Positions 17,507 to 27,645 of a DNA stretch of 64,000 bases are shown here, in pieces. The DNA lies in NCBI GenBank assembly GCA_023437305.1, contig JAEZGN010000009.1, positions 326,338 to 390,337 on the forward strand, read 5' to 3'. This DNA is from Bacteroidota bacterium (lineage in GTDB: Bacteria > Bacteroidota > Bacteroidia > Bacteroidales > Dysgonomonadaceae). The position numbers and the translations under genes were made by a program. The notes under the pieces were generated by a model. The model was not told the origin of the DNA. It searched no databases and worked only from the letters and a program-made list of their open reading frames with translations. Position 1 is the first letter of the stretch. Each line of letters starts with the position of its first letter.

Positions 17507-19972
17507 TTATCTCAACTGTGCACCTAACTCGCTTTCTAAAGATTTTTGGATCTTTTGCATGATGCCATCAATCTGTTTGTCATTCAGAGTTTTTTCATCG
17601 TCCTGAATAACGAAGTTTACTGCATAAGACTTTTTTCCTTCAGGTAAATTTTTTCCTTCGTATACGTCAAACAAAGAAACGTTCTTTAATAACTTACGTT
17701 CGGCTTTGTATGCTATCTTCTCTATCTGATCGAAAAGGATATTCTTATCTAATAACAGGGCAAGGTCACGTTTTACAGCCGGGAACTTTGATATTTCCGT
17801 GTAAGTGATGCTGTGCTTCTTGATCTCTTTCATCAGACTGTCCCAGTTTAGTTCGGCATAGAACACTTCGGCATTAATGTCTTGCGATTTCAGGAGTTTC
17901 TTGTTAACGATACCTAATACGCCAAGCGATTTACCTTTCCCCTTGGCTTGTATGTCTAAAGCTGCTGTAAATATTTCGTTCGATGTCTGTACGTATTCAT
18001 ACCTGTTGGTTGCGATACCCAAACGGGCTAATATATTTTCAACATACGCTTTTAGTTGATATACAGATGTCTTTTCATCGCCTGCTGCCCAACTATTGCT
18101 AATATTGTTTCCACTAAGCCATAAGCCAAGATGGAACTCTTCGTTGTATTCTTTTAAAGTTTCACCCTCCACCTTCTTAGAAGCATCATAGAAATAGCAG
18201 TTCCCGAACTCATAGAATTTAATGTCAGGATTCTGATGATTACGGTTATAAGCAATGCTCTCCAAACCTCCGTAAATCAACGTTTGACGCATAACACTAA
18301 GGTCGTTGCTTAGTGGGTTTATAACCCGTACGCTGTTAGCCACAGGATATAATTGAGAGTCTGAATAATAGGCTTCTTTTGTTAGCGAGTTATTCATTAT
18401 TTCTTTAAAGCCGCTACCTGTCAATTGCTCAGAGATCAGGTTCTGTAAGTCATAACTTTTATCCGTAGGTGTTTCGTACGAAAGGTTTGACTTCAGGCTG
18501 TCGCCTATTTCTATGTTGTTATATCCGTACACACGTAATATATCTTCGATCACATCTACATCACGCAATACATCTACTCTATAGGTAGGGATAGACAGGC
18601 TAAGCGTGTCTTCTGTTTCTTTCTCGATTGCAATCTCTAAACTTTCGAGGATAGATTTTACTGTTTCTTTTTCGATAACTTTTCCTATCAGGCTATTAAC
18701 CTTATCGTACGACAGCTCTACTGTAGGCTTTGCTACAGGATTAGGATATATATCTTGTGTCGGGCCTACTATTTTACCTCCCGCAAGTTCTTGTATCAAC
18801 AACGCAGCACGTTTCAATACATAAATCGTGTCGTTCGGATCACAGCCACGTTCGAAGTGGAACGAAGCGTCGGTATTTAACCCATGACGACGTGCCGATT
18901 TGCGTATCCATGTCGGGTTGAAGTATGCACATTCGAGGAAGACATCGGTAGTATTTTCGGTAACTCCCGAATCTAATCCGCCAAATACACCTCCGATACA
19001 CATGCCTTCTTTATCGTTGCATATCATCAAGTCTCTCTCGCTAAGTGTACGTTCTACTTCATCTAGTGTAACGAACTTAGTTCCTTCGGGTAAGGTTTTT
19101 ACAATTACTGTTTCTCCCGAGATATGAGCTACATCGAATGCGTGTAATGGATGTCCCAGTTCTTGCAATACATAGTTGGTAACATCTACTACATTATTGA
19201 TTGGGCGCAAGCCTACAGAAGTAAGTCTGTTCTTCAGCCACTCGGGACTTTCGGTAACTTTTACGCCTTTTATTGTTACGCCCGCATAGCGTGGGCAGGC
19301 TTCCGTATTTTCTACTTTTACAGGTACACCGCCGTTTGGCTCATCCAATTGAAAGCTTTCAACTGATGGGCTTTTCAGTGACCCTTTTAGTTTGTTTTGT
19401 TTCAGATATGCAGCCAAATCACGGGCAACTCCAAAGTGTGAAGCACCGTCTATACGGTTTGGTGTAATATCTACTTCGAGAATATATTCGCTTTGTATAT
19501 TGTAATATTCTTTTGCCGGAGTACCTACCTTAGCATCGGCAGGCAATACGATGATTCCCGCATGGCTTGTGCCAATTCCGATTTCGTCTTCGGCGCATAT
19601 CATACCAAGCGACTCCACACCTCTGATTTTAGATCTCTTTATCGTAAAAGACTCATCGCCCGAATATAGTTTTGTCCCTACTAAGGCAACCACCACTTTT
19701 TGTCCTGCGGCAACATTTGCGGCTCCGCACACTATTTGCAGCGGCTCATTTTGCCCCACGTTTACCGTTGTGATGTGCAGGTGGTCTGAGTCGGGATGAT
19801 CTACACAAGTGAGTACTTCACCTATCACTAGACCTTCGAGACCTCCTTTTACTGTTTCTACTTCTTCTACACCGCCGGTTTCGAGACCGAGAGATGTCAG
19901 GGCATCGGCAGTTTCCTGAGCGGATAAATCGAAGTCAAGATAATCTTTTAACCAGTTGTACGAGATGTTCAT
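17507..19972 (-). CDS. pheT: Phenylalanine--tRNA ligase beta subunit
   Basis: An 821-residue beta chain of the heterotetrameric phenylalanyl-tRNA synthetase. Domain order is complete: N-terminal helix (MNISYNWLKDYLDF), EMAP/tRNA-binding OB domain (about 40-150), B3/B4 editing domain, B5 domain, core aminoacylation-like domain, and the C-terminal ferredoxin-like anticodon-binding domain (SKFPAVKRDLALLLD). The length is typical of Bacteroidota. pheS is not adjacent, as is usual in this phylum. A TATTTTTG motif on the minus strand at 20007-20014 is a likely -7 element. Confidence 0.97.
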   Translation of the reverse strand: MNISYNWLKDYLDFDLSAQETADALTSLGLETGGVEEVETVKGGLEGLVIGEVLTCVDHPDSDHLHITTVNVGQNEPLQIVCGAANVAAGQKVVVALVGTKLYSGDESFTIKRSKIRGVESLGMICAEDEIGIGTSHAGIIVLPADAKVGTPAKEYYNIQSEYILEVDITPNRIDGASHFGVARDLAAYLKQNKLKGSLKSPSVESFQLDEPNGGVPVKVENTEACPRYAGVTIKGVKVTESPEWLKNRLTSVGLRPINNVVDVTNYVLQELGHPLHAFDVAHISGETVIVKTLPEGTKFVTLDEVERTLSERDLMICNDKEGMCIGGVFGGLDSGVTENTTDVFLECAYFNPTWIRKSARRHGLNTDASFHFERGCDPNDTIYVLKRAALLIQELAGGKIVGPTQDIYPNPVAKPTVELSYDKVNSLIGKVIEKETVKSILESLEIAIEKETEDTLSLSIPTYRVDVLRDVDVIEDILRVYGYNNIEIGDSLKSNLSYETPTDKSYDLQNLISEQLTGSGFKEIMNNSLTKEAYYSDSQLYPVANSVRVINPLSNDLSVMRQTLIYGGLESIAYNRNHQNPDIKFYEFGNCYFYDASKKVEGETLKEYNEEFHLGLWLSGNNISNSWAAGDEKTSVYQLKAYVENILARLGIATNRYEYVQTSNEIFTAALDIQAKGKGKSLGVLGIVNKKLLKSQDINAEVFYAELNWDSLMKEIKKHSITYTEISKFPAVKRDLALLLDKNILFDQIEKIAYKAERKLLKNVSLFDVYEGKNLPEGKKSYAVNFVIQDDEKTLNDKQIDGIMQKIQKSLESELGAQLR

Positions 19973-20006
19973 ATATTAATGTTTTTATTTTTTCGAAAAA
20001 GTCCGT

Positions 20007-20014
20007 CAAAAATA
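20007..20014 (-). promoter_or_regulatory. Candidate -7 element for pheT
   Basis: The minus strand reads TATTTTTG (TAnnTTTG), about 35 bp before the start codon. No -33 TTTG at usual spacing. Confidence 0.4.
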
Positions 20015-20238
20015 CAAAATTTATTTCATTCAGTTGTTAATATAGTCTATCGAATCATTTATTTGAGAAATAGGCTACATTCTGTTTCACGTATTTATTC
20101 CTTTATCGGTGATAAGGTGTAAAATAATTAGAATTGAATAGTTTTTTCAAACTTTCTTAATATCTTAATAAATATCAAATAAATGTATTTTGCATTTATA
20201 ATATCTTTACCTTCGCTTGACGAATATTAATAACATAT

Positions 20239-21501
20239 ATGGAAATCACAATCATTGTTCTTCTGATATTGTTGAATGGTGTTTTTTCAATGTCCGAAAT
20301 AGCTGTTATCTCAGCACGTAAGTCAAGTCTCAAAACCGAAGCAAAGCGAGGCAGTAAATCTGCTCAGGCTGCAATACGATTGTCCGAAAATCCCGACCGT
20401 TTTTTATCTACTGTTCAGGTTGGAATTACTCTTATTGGTATTCTCACCGGTCTCTATTCGGGTGATGTATTGGCGGGTGATGTATCGGCATTATTTATCA
20501 ATTTGGGGCTTTCGGCAAGCTATGCATATCTGCTTGCTAAGTTTGGTATTGTTATAATAGTTACTTATTTCACAATAGTTTTTGGTGAATTGGTGCCAAA
20601 ACGTATCGGTATGAGTTCGGCAGAGAAGGTAGCTAAGGTTATAGCTCGCCCGATGTACTATCTGTCTATCGTTGTATCTCCTTTTGTATGGGTATTATCC
20701 AAAAGCTCGGCTTTAATGTTTAACATGCTGGGGGTTTCCTTATCCGAGTCTAAAGTTACAGAAGAAGAAATCAAGTCGATGGTAATTGAAGGGGCTGAAG
20801 ACGGGGAAGTGCGTGATGTAGAAAAAGAAATAGTAGAACGTGTCTTTAATTTGGGCGATAGAGATTTGGAATCTATCATGACCAATCGGGGAGATATCGT
20901 ATGGATAGATACGGATATGACAAATGATGAGATCATAACCCTTATACATAAATACCCCTTTGATAAATATCCTGTAGCGACCAAGGATTTAGATCATGTA
21001 CTGGGAATAGTTTATTTGAAGGATATGTTTGGAAAGATAGAATCTGCGGACTTTGACGTGAAGACTGTTGTGCATCCGGTTCAGTTCTTTTCTGAAAGTA
21101 TGGAAGTATATAGTGCGCTGGCTGATATGAAGGCTAATCATATATCGTATGCCCTCGTTTGTGACGAATTTGGGGCAGTGAAAGGAATTGTTACACTAAA
21201 AGATATTCTGGAAGCATTGGTTGGTACTTTGTTAGACCCGCAAGAGGAGCCTGCAATAGTACAGCGTCAGGATGCGAGTTATCTGATAGATGGACAATGT
21301 TCATTTTACGATTTTCTTGTTTATTTCAGAATGGGGGATATGTATAACAAATACGACTACAATACAGTAAGTGGCCTGATTCTCGACAAATTGGGACATA
21401 TCCCTAAAACCGGAGAGGTTCTGAGGTGGAAAGGTTTTGTAATCGAAATTGTAGATATGGATGGCGTTCGTATAGATAAAATACTAGTTAAAAAAAATTA
21501 A
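20239..21501 (+). CDS. CNNM/CorC-family membrane protein with CBS pair
   Basis: A 420-residue protein often labelled 'hemolysin family'. It has an N-terminal CNNM transmembrane domain (residues 1-180, MSEIAVISARKSSLK near the start), two CBS domains (about 200-320, including DYVLGIVYLKDMF-type strands) and a C-terminal CorC_HlyC domain (about 340-420). Bacterial CNNM/CorC proteins export Mg2+ or act in divalent-cation homeostasis. No link to the next gene beyond strand; the gap is about 140 bp. mgtE lies 6 kb away on the other strand. Confidence 0.9.
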   Translation: MEITIIVLLILLNGVFSMSEIAVISARKSSLKTEAKRGSKSAQAAIRLSENPDRFLSTVQVGITLIGILTGLYSGDVLAGDVSALFINLGLSASYAYLLAKFGIVIIVTYFTIVFGELVPKRIGMSSAEKVAKVIARPMYYLSIVVSPFVWVLSKSSALMFNMLGVSLSESKVTEEEIKSMVIEGAEDGEVRDVEKEIVERVFNLGDRDLESIMTNRGDIVWIDTDMTNDEIITLIHKYPFDKYPVATKDLDHVLGIVYLKDMFGKIESADFDVKTVVHPVQFFSESMEVYSALADMKANHISYALVCDEFGAVKGIVTLKDILEALVGTLLDPQEEPAIVQRQDASYLIDGQCSFYDFLVYFRMGDMYNKYDYNTVSGLILDKLGHIPKTGEVLRWKGFVIEIVDMDGVRIDKILVKKN

Positions 21502-21639
21502 TATATATTATCCTTGTATATACGCTATTTATTTAAAATAGAAAAGGAATCGAAAATAAACCATAATTTTGTCTTCGATTAGGCAAAAATATTATTTAGT
21601 ACTTATATTTATTTATGGCTGTTAACGGAGAACTTATAT

Positions 21640-23907
21640 ATGAAAAAATTTAAGAATCTGTTTTTTTACATTATATCGATAGGGTCATTCTCTCTCATAT
21701 TACTTATTATACTTCAACTTGGTAAAAATAATCTGGAGGTTGGACGAACCATCTCGGAGCAAACAACAGGAGAATCGGCATGGACCGAATTTGGCAAAAG
21801 TTTACTGCATAATATAAGTGTTCCTTTCGCCATCCTAATGTTACAAATAATTGTGATAATGCTGGTGGTGAAAATTTTTGGCTGGATCTGTAAAAAGATC
21901 GGTCAAACTTCCGTCATTGGGGAGATAGCGGCAGGTATCGTATTAGGACCATCGTTATTAGGCTTGTACTTTCCTGAAGTTTCACAATTCCTGTTTCCTG
22001 TGTCTTCTCTGGTCAATATCAACCTGTTAAGTCAGGTAGGACTGATACTCTTTATGTTTATTGTGGGTATGGAGTTGAATCTGAATGTATTGAAAAACAG
22101 AGCTCATAGTGCAGTAATAATAAGTCATGCCAGTATTATCTTTCCTTTTACACTAGGGGCATTGCTGGCGTATTTTATATATGAAGATTTTACTCATGCG
22201 CATTCCGGATTTGTTTCGTTTGCTCTCTTTATGGGGATTGCGATGAGTATAACAGCCTTTCCCGTTTTGGCACGTATTGTGCATGAGAAAGGAATCAACA
22301 AGTCACCGGTAGGGCCTATGGTTATTACATGTGCAGCCATCGATGATATTACTGCTTGGTGTTTATTGGCTGCAGTAATAGCAATAGCCAAAGCAGGAAC
22401 TTTCACCAGTTCACTATATGTGATCTTAATGGCTGTTGTCTATGTCCTAATAATGTTTAAAGTCGTTCGCCCTATCTTGAAAAACATTGCAGATAATCAT
22501 CACCTGAAAGGGATGTCTAAGACAGTGATGGGCGGCTTTATATTGGTGTTATTCTTGTCGGCATACACTACCGAGGCTATTGGTATTCATGCTCTGTTTG
22601 GAGCTTTCCTTGCAGGAGTGATAATGCCTTCGAATATACGATTGCGTAATCTCCTGACCGAAAGAATGGAATATGTAACACTGATAATCTTATTGCCTCT
22701 GTTCTTTGTTTTCACAGGATTGAGAACCGAAATCGGGTTGTTGAATAGCGGACATCTGTGGCTTGTATGTCTTGTTGTGATTGCGGTTGCTGTAATAGGT
22801 AAGTTTCTTGGTAGTGCCTTGGCTGCACGTTTTGTGGGGCAAAACTGGAAAGACAGCTTGGTAATAGGTGCTCTGATGAACACCCGAGGACTGATGGAGC
22901 TGGTTGTATTGAATATCGGTCTCGACTTAGGAATATTAACGCCCGAACTATTTGCTATGATGGTTATTATGGCTTTAGTTACCACGTTTATGACATCGCC
23001 TAGTTTAAATATTTTGGATAAGATATTTAAACGAAATGAGCATTATTCTGAAATCTCGGCACAGAAGAAGTTTAAAGTATTGGTGCCTTTTTCAAGCCCT
23101 CAAACAGGGCGTAAGCTATTACTTTTGGCAAGTTATTTGATAAAAAGAAAACAGTCACAGTCTGATCTGACATTATTGCACTTGACGGAAGGAAGCCCAA
23201 TGCATCAATACAATATAGATGAGGAGGAAGATCGTGTTTTTCGACCTGTAAAGGACGAAGCCTATTCTTTACAACAGGATATAAATACCATGTTTGAGGT
23301 TACAAATAATTTTCAAAACAGTATTATAAAAATAGCAAACAAAGGAGAATACGATTTTCTCTTGATTGGAAATAAAGGATACACCTATTCAGACAGGTTT
23401 TTGGGGCGTTTTTCTAATGCTTTGAGCTATATTCCCGACTATATTTTATCCATAGTACAAAATAAAATAAGGAAAAAAGGAACATTCGACGCCCCTTTCG
23501 ATGACCGTACCCGTTCTATTATCTCGAAGACCAATATGCCTGTTGGCATATTTATTGATAAAGGATTAATAACTATCCGTAACATTTTTGTTCCTATATT
23601 CGATGAGGATGATATTTTTATGGGTGAATTTATGGAAAGACTGGCCGAAAACTCATATGTGAGGATAACATTATGGGATCGTGTAGGATTGGCCGAAAAC
23701 TCCATCGAATTTGTAAAGTCAGTAAAGGCAATAAAAGCTGTAAACCCATACCTATTCCAATTGTGGAACAACAATATACCTGTAGATAGTGATATATTGA
23801 TGAAACAAGATTTGATCTTGATTAGTCTCAATAGTTGGAAAGAACTGAATGCGAAAAAACCAAATTTGCTTCGAGATGCTCCTTCTACATTGATAATGAC
23901 TAATTGA
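21640..23907 (+). CDS. CPA2-family cation:proton antiporter with C-terminal cytosolic domain
   Basis: A 755-residue protein. The membrane domain (about 70-460) carries the core motif CAAIDDITAW, whose adjacent aspartates are the DD pair of electrogenic Na+/H+ antiporters, and GALLAYF-type helices of the KefB/NapA fold. The C-terminal 280 residues contain two universal-stress-like segments (starting KFKVLVPFSSPQTG and IRNIFVPIFDED), probably nucleotide-sensing. No KTN/RCK domain is seen. The next gene starts 26 bp after the stop, so the two are likely one transcript. Confidence 0.88.
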   Translation: MKKFKNLFFYIISIGSFSLILLIILQLGKNNLEVGRTISEQTTGESAWTEFGKSLLHNISVPFAILMLQIIVIMLVVKIFGWICKKIGQTSVIGEIAAGIVLGPSLLGLYFPEVSQFLFPVSSLVNINLLSQVGLILFMFIVGMELNLNVLKNRAHSAVIISHASIIFPFTLGALLAYFIYEDFTHAHSGFVSFALFMGIAMSITAFPVLARIVHEKGINKSPVGPMVITCAAIDDITAWCLLAAVIAIAKAGTFTSSLYVILMAVVYVLIMFKVVRPILKNIADNHHLKGMSKTVMGGFILVLFLSAYTTEAIGIHALFGAFLAGVIMPSNIRLRNLLTERMEYVTLIILLPLFFVFTGLRTEIGLLNSGHLWLVCLVVIAVAVIGKFLGSALAARFVGQNWKDSLVIGALMNTRGLMELVVLNIGLDLGILTPELFAMMVIMALVTTFMTSPSLNILDKIFKRNEHYSEISAQKKFKVLVPFSSPQTGRKLLLLASYLIKRKQSQSDLTLLHLTEGSPMHQYNIDEEEDRVFRPVKDEAYSLQQDINTMFEVTNNFQNSIIKIANKGEYDFLLIGNKGYTYSDRFLGRFSNALSYIPDYILSIVQNKIRKKGTFDAPFDDRTRSIISKTNMPVGIFIDKGLITIRNIFVPIFDEDDIFMGEFMERLAENSYVRITLWDRVGLAENSIEFVKSVKAIKAVNPYLFQLWNNNIPVDSDILMKQDLILISLNSWKELNAKKPNLLRDAPSTLIMTN

Positions 23908-23933
23908 GCATAACCATACATAAGTATTTAAGG

Positions 23934-26150
23934 ATGAATAGTCGCGATATAATAGCTCTTAAAAAAGAAATTCTTCAAAACCTGTCAAAAAGGCAGCTGA
24001 AAGATGTGTTTGAGTCACTGACAAAGTTGGTAGTAAACCTTCAGGATTGGAAAGTGTCTGAAACATTGAGCGAATTAGAAACAAACTACAAATTTATGCT
24101 TCATTATCTCTTCGAAGGTGTTGAAGATACCGAACGAGATAATGTTTATCGTAATCTGTTAAGATCTTTATACGAGCTCACAGACGATGTTGCTGATGAA
24201 CTCTTAAATATAGAGTCGACCAATATATTTTATGAAAAGTATCGGATTAATAGGTTGAAGAGTTATTCTTTGCCTGATTATCTGAAGCAGTTGAAGGATA
24301 TTTCCGATTCTATGTCTATTGTAGATTTGCTTGAGGCAGGAGAAGAAAAGAATCAGAGAAAACTCGACTTGGCGGTAAAGCGTGAACGTATAGCTTCCGA
24401 TTTATTCTCCAAAGTATATGTTTCTCCACGAGCAGAGGAAAGCGATTATAATGATTACATCTCTTTTCTTGAGAATGAGGTAATGCCTGTAAGAGAAAAG
24501 AGCCTGCTTTTGTCAGCACTGTCTCTAAGCCTGTTTCATCGCTTCGACTATCGAAAAGTACAGGTGCTGATGTACACTTCTTTTTCCGACAATATGCAAC
24601 TGCGGGTAAGGGCTATTGTAGGTCTTGTGATTCTCATGCAAATGTACGATGTGCGCTGGTCATTGTATCCTGAACTGCAAAGTCAATTGGATATTATGTC
24701 CGAAAATCAGGATTTCCGTAGGGCTGTTCGCCGTGTTGTGATTCAGTTGATTCGTTCACGCGAGACGGAGCAGATTAGTAAGAAGATCAGGGAGGAAATT
24801 TTGCCAGAGATGATGAAGTTTAATAATCTGGCCGGCCGCAAACTAAATATGGAAGAGCTGATGGGTGGCGATACAGACTTTTCGGAAAAAAATCCTGAGT
24901 GGCAAAAGGAACTTGAAGAGTCGGGGCTTGGTAAAAAGCTACAAGAATATTCCAATTTGCAAATGGAAGGTGCCGATGTGTTTCATTCTACATTTTCGGG
25001 ATTAAAGCACTTTTCTTTCTTTTCCGAAATGAGCAATTGGTTTATGCCTTTCGATCCTTCGTACTCTGAGCTTATGAGTCTGTTTCCCGAAGATAGCGGA
25101 AGTAATCTGCTGAAGACTGCCGTTCTCGATTCGGGGCATATGTGTAATTCCGATAAGTATTCTTTCTGTTTGAGCCTATTGCAAATATCTCCTGCTCAGC
25201 GGGATATGATGATGGGGCGGATGGGTGCCGAATCGGAAGAGATAAAGCAACTGCAAAAAGAGGCGCAGGCAATGAATCCTACTATCGATGACGAAGTTAC
25301 CTCAAATCAATATATTCAAGATTTGTATCGTTTCTTTAAATTACATCCATATCGCAACAACTTCTTTGATGTATTCAAGCTGAGTTTGAATTTCTATGAT
25401 AAGAAGTCCATTGCTCCATTGATATCCGATGTAGAAAGCATGAGGAAAATTGCACAGTATTGTTTCGACAAAAATAATTTCAGTGAGGCGTTGGATGTCT
25501 TCAATCGCCTGATTGATATTGATAGTCAGAATGATGATATCTGGCAAAAGATAGGGTATTGCAAGCAAATGCTCAACAATCAGGATGGTGCATTAGCGGC
25601 ATATTTGCAAGCAGATGTGCTGAACCCCGATAATTCGTGGATCATAAGGCGTATCGCGCAGATATACCGAACACTGAAGAAGCCGGATATGTCATTGTAC
25701 TATTATCAGAAGGCTGCAAAACTGAATCCTGACAATATAAATACAGAACTGAATATAGGACATTGCTATCTGGAGATGAACGACTATGAGCAGGCTTTGA
25801 ATACGTACTTTAAGGTAGAATTATTAGATTCGAGAGGCACAAAAGCCCAGCGTCCTATTGCATGGACTGCATTTTTGTTGAAGAAATATGAATTAGCTCA
25901 AAAATATTACAAGCAAATTTTGGAAGGCAAGCCTACTATACACGATTTTCTGAATGCCGGACATGTAGAACTATGTGCCGGTAATATGAAAGAAGCTATC
26001 GAGCATTATAAAAAAGCGGTTTATAAAGATAATGACTTCGAGCTGTTTGCAATGTTGTTTGATGCAGACAGAGAAAGCCTTTTAAATCATGGCGTAGACG
26101 CAAAAATATTCCCTTTCTTATTCGATCAGATAAAATACGGAATAGGATAA
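23934..26150 (+). CDS. TPR-repeat protein
   Basis: About 738 residues, no signal peptide or membrane segment. The N-terminal two thirds are helical and unlike anything I can name. The C-terminal 250 residues hold consecutive tetratricopeptide repeats (for example NFSEALDVFNRLIDIDSQND and MSLYYYQKAAKLNPDNINTE). I chose the ATG at 23934; a TTG at 23904 would overlap the antiporter stop and add ten unlikely residues. The 26-bp spacing suggests co-expression with the antiporter. Probably a cytosolic scaffold; partner unknown. Confidence 0.8.
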   Translation: MNSRDIIALKKEILQNLSKRQLKDVFESLTKLVVNLQDWKVSETLSELETNYKFMLHYLFEGVEDTERDNVYRNLLRSLYELTDDVADELLNIESTNIFYEKYRINRLKSYSLPDYLKQLKDISDSMSIVDLLEAGEEKNQRKLDLAVKRERIASDLFSKVYVSPRAEESDYNDYISFLENEVMPVREKSLLLSALSLSLFHRFDYRKVQVLMYTSFSDNMQLRVRAIVGLVILMQMYDVRWSLYPELQSQLDIMSENQDFRRAVRRVVIQLIRSRETEQISKKIREEILPEMMKFNNLAGRKLNMEELMGGDTDFSEKNPEWQKELEESGLGKKLQEYSNLQMEGADVFHSTFSGLKHFSFFSEMSNWFMPFDPSYSELMSLFPEDSGSNLLKTAVLDSGHMCNSDKYSFCLSLLQISPAQRDMMMGRMGAESEEIKQLQKEAQAMNPTIDDEVTSNQYIQDLYRFFKLHPYRNNFFDVFKLSLNFYDKKSIAPLISDVESMRKIAQYCFDKNNFSEALDVFNRLIDIDSQNDDIWQKIGYCKQMLNNQDGALAAYLQADVLNPDNSWIIRRIAQIYRTLKKPDMSLYYYQKAAKLNPDNINTELNIGHCYLEMNDYEQALNTYFKVELLDSRGTKAQRPIAWTAFLLKKYELAQKYYKQILEGKPTIHDFLNAGHVELCAGNMKEAIEHYKKAVYKDNDFELFAMLFDADRESLLNHGVDAKIFPFLFDQIKYGIG

Positions 26151-26224
26151 TTTGAAGGTGCCTTTGAATAATATATATTTTTAAATAAAAGCTTACTAAA
26201 ATACTTCAAAGAGTATGATAGTTG

Positions 26225-26260
26225 AAAACGACTGTAAATAAAGAATTTATAGTCGTTTTT
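26225..26260 (+). terminator. Intrinsic terminator after the TPR gene
   Basis: Arms at 26225-26239 and 26245-26259 pair almost perfectly and are followed by T-rich sequence. It lies 75 bp past the TPR gene stop. Confidence 0.75.
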
Positions 26261-26434
26261 CTATTTGAACAGAATGAATAATTGCAAACACTTACCGAAA
26301 AAACTGAATCACACAAAGTAACCATATAAGAATATTCTGATTACTATCACTAATATATTTTTGATTCCTGACATAGGGCTGTCACCGACCATGTTTAATT
26401 TTGCCTCATGAGTATTTATTAAACAGTAAAAAAG

Positions 26435-27397
26435 ATGAGTAACAAAACTAACACAAAATTTAATTCGATCGAATTTCCAAAGCCTAACATGATTTCAATC
26501 AATGGCGTATTATTAGAAGTCTTTGAAGCAGGAGAAAAAAAATCAGGTAAACCTATTGTTCTCTGTCATGGCTTTCCTGAGCATGCATTTTCTTGGCGTT
26601 ATCAGATACCGGCGCTTGCCGCAGCAGGTTACCATGTCATCGTTCCCAATCAGAGGGGCTATGGCAACTCGTCGCATCCGACCGAAGTAACTGATTATGA
26701 TATTGAACACTTGACCGGAGACCTTGTCGCATTACTCGATTATTACGGATATAAGGATGCCACTTTTGTCGGTCACGACTGGGGGGCCAATGTTGTTTGG
26801 AATTTAGCTCTATTGCACCCTGATAGGGTGAATAAAGTAATAAACTTGGCTTTGCCCTACCAGGAGCGTGGAGAACAACCATGGATTGAATTTATGGAAG
26901 CCGTATTTGGAGCAGACTTTTATTTTGTTCACTTCAATAGACAATATGGTGTTGCAGATGCTATTATGAATGAAAATGCAGCCCGGTTCCTTCGTAACAT
27001 GTTTCGCAAAAACATGCCTCCCGCATCTCCCGCACCAGGCATGCAAATGATCAATTTGGCAAGAGCAGAGAAGCCACTTGGAGAGCCTTTAATGAGCGAG
27101 GACGAACTCTCGGTATTCGTTTCTGCATTCGAATCATCAGGGTTTACAGGGAGTATAAATTGGTATAGAAACATGGATAGAAACTGGCACTTGATGGCAG
27201 ACATTACGCCAATCATTCATCAGCCTGCTCTTATGATATATGGCGAACAGGATACGATCCCAAAGTCTGAAAACCTAAAAAGTGTAGTTCCTAATTTGGA
27301 TGTTATTAGCTTAGATTGTGGTCATTGGATTCAGCAAGAAAAGCCGGAGGAAACAACCCGATCAATTTTAAAATGGCTGGAACAACAGGAAGCCTAA
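26435..27397 (+). CDS. Alpha/beta hydrolase, epoxide hydrolase-like
   Basis: A 320-residue cytosolic protein of the alpha/beta hydrolase fold. HGFPE (45-49) is the oxyanion motif of epoxide hydrolases. The nucleophile elbow is GHDWGA with D115 instead of serine, which points to epoxide hydrolase or haloalkane dehalogenase chemistry. The other triad members are likely the Asp in YGEQDTIP and the His in CGHWIQQEKPEE. A helical cap lies between (about 140-240). It is flanked by terminators on both sides and appears to be a single-gene unit. Confidence 0.88.
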   Translation: MSNKTNTKFNSIEFPKPNMISINGVLLEVFEAGEKKSGKPIVLCHGFPEHAFSWRYQIPALAAAGYHVIVPNQRGYGNSSHPTEVTDYDIEHLTGDLVALLDYYGYKDATFVGHDWGANVVWNLALLHPDRVNKVINLALPYQERGEQPWIEFMEAVFGADFYFVHFNRQYGVADAIMNENAARFLRNMFRKNMPPASPAPGMQMINLARAEKPLGEPLMSEDELSVFVSAFESSGFTGSINWYRNMDRNWHLMADITPIIHQPALMIYGEQDTIPKSENLKSVVPNLDVISLDCGHWIQQEKPEETTRSILKWLEQQEA

Positions 27398-27427
27398 TAA
27401 GGAAATAGAAACATATTACCCTAAAAG

Positions 27428-27483
27428 CCGAACAGATTGTTTGGGCTGATGTTTTTTTCAAACATTTTCTCCAATCTGTTCGG
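27428..27483 (+). terminator. Stem-loop after the epoxide hydrolase-like gene
   Basis: Twelve-base perfect arms CCGAACAGATTG (27428-27439) and CAATCTGTTCGG (27472-27483), followed by T-rich sequence. The loop is unusually long (32 bases). Confidence 0.7.
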
Positions 27484-27645
27484 TTTATTTATTACACAAA
27501 AAAGTCTAGTATTCTTACTCTTTTGCGTTTATTTTCTTTAATCTAAAAACTCATCTTTTTCTTTTGAGATACTTTGTTCCTCTCAGTATCACAAGAGATA
27601 CACTTAAGCTCGCCGCTTGTTCTTTATTAATAAAATATCAATTTA

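Noticed and set aside
23904..23933. TTG start for the TPR gene overlapping the antiporter stop
   Set aside because: The ATG at 23934 gives a cleaner start; the extra ten residues have no support.
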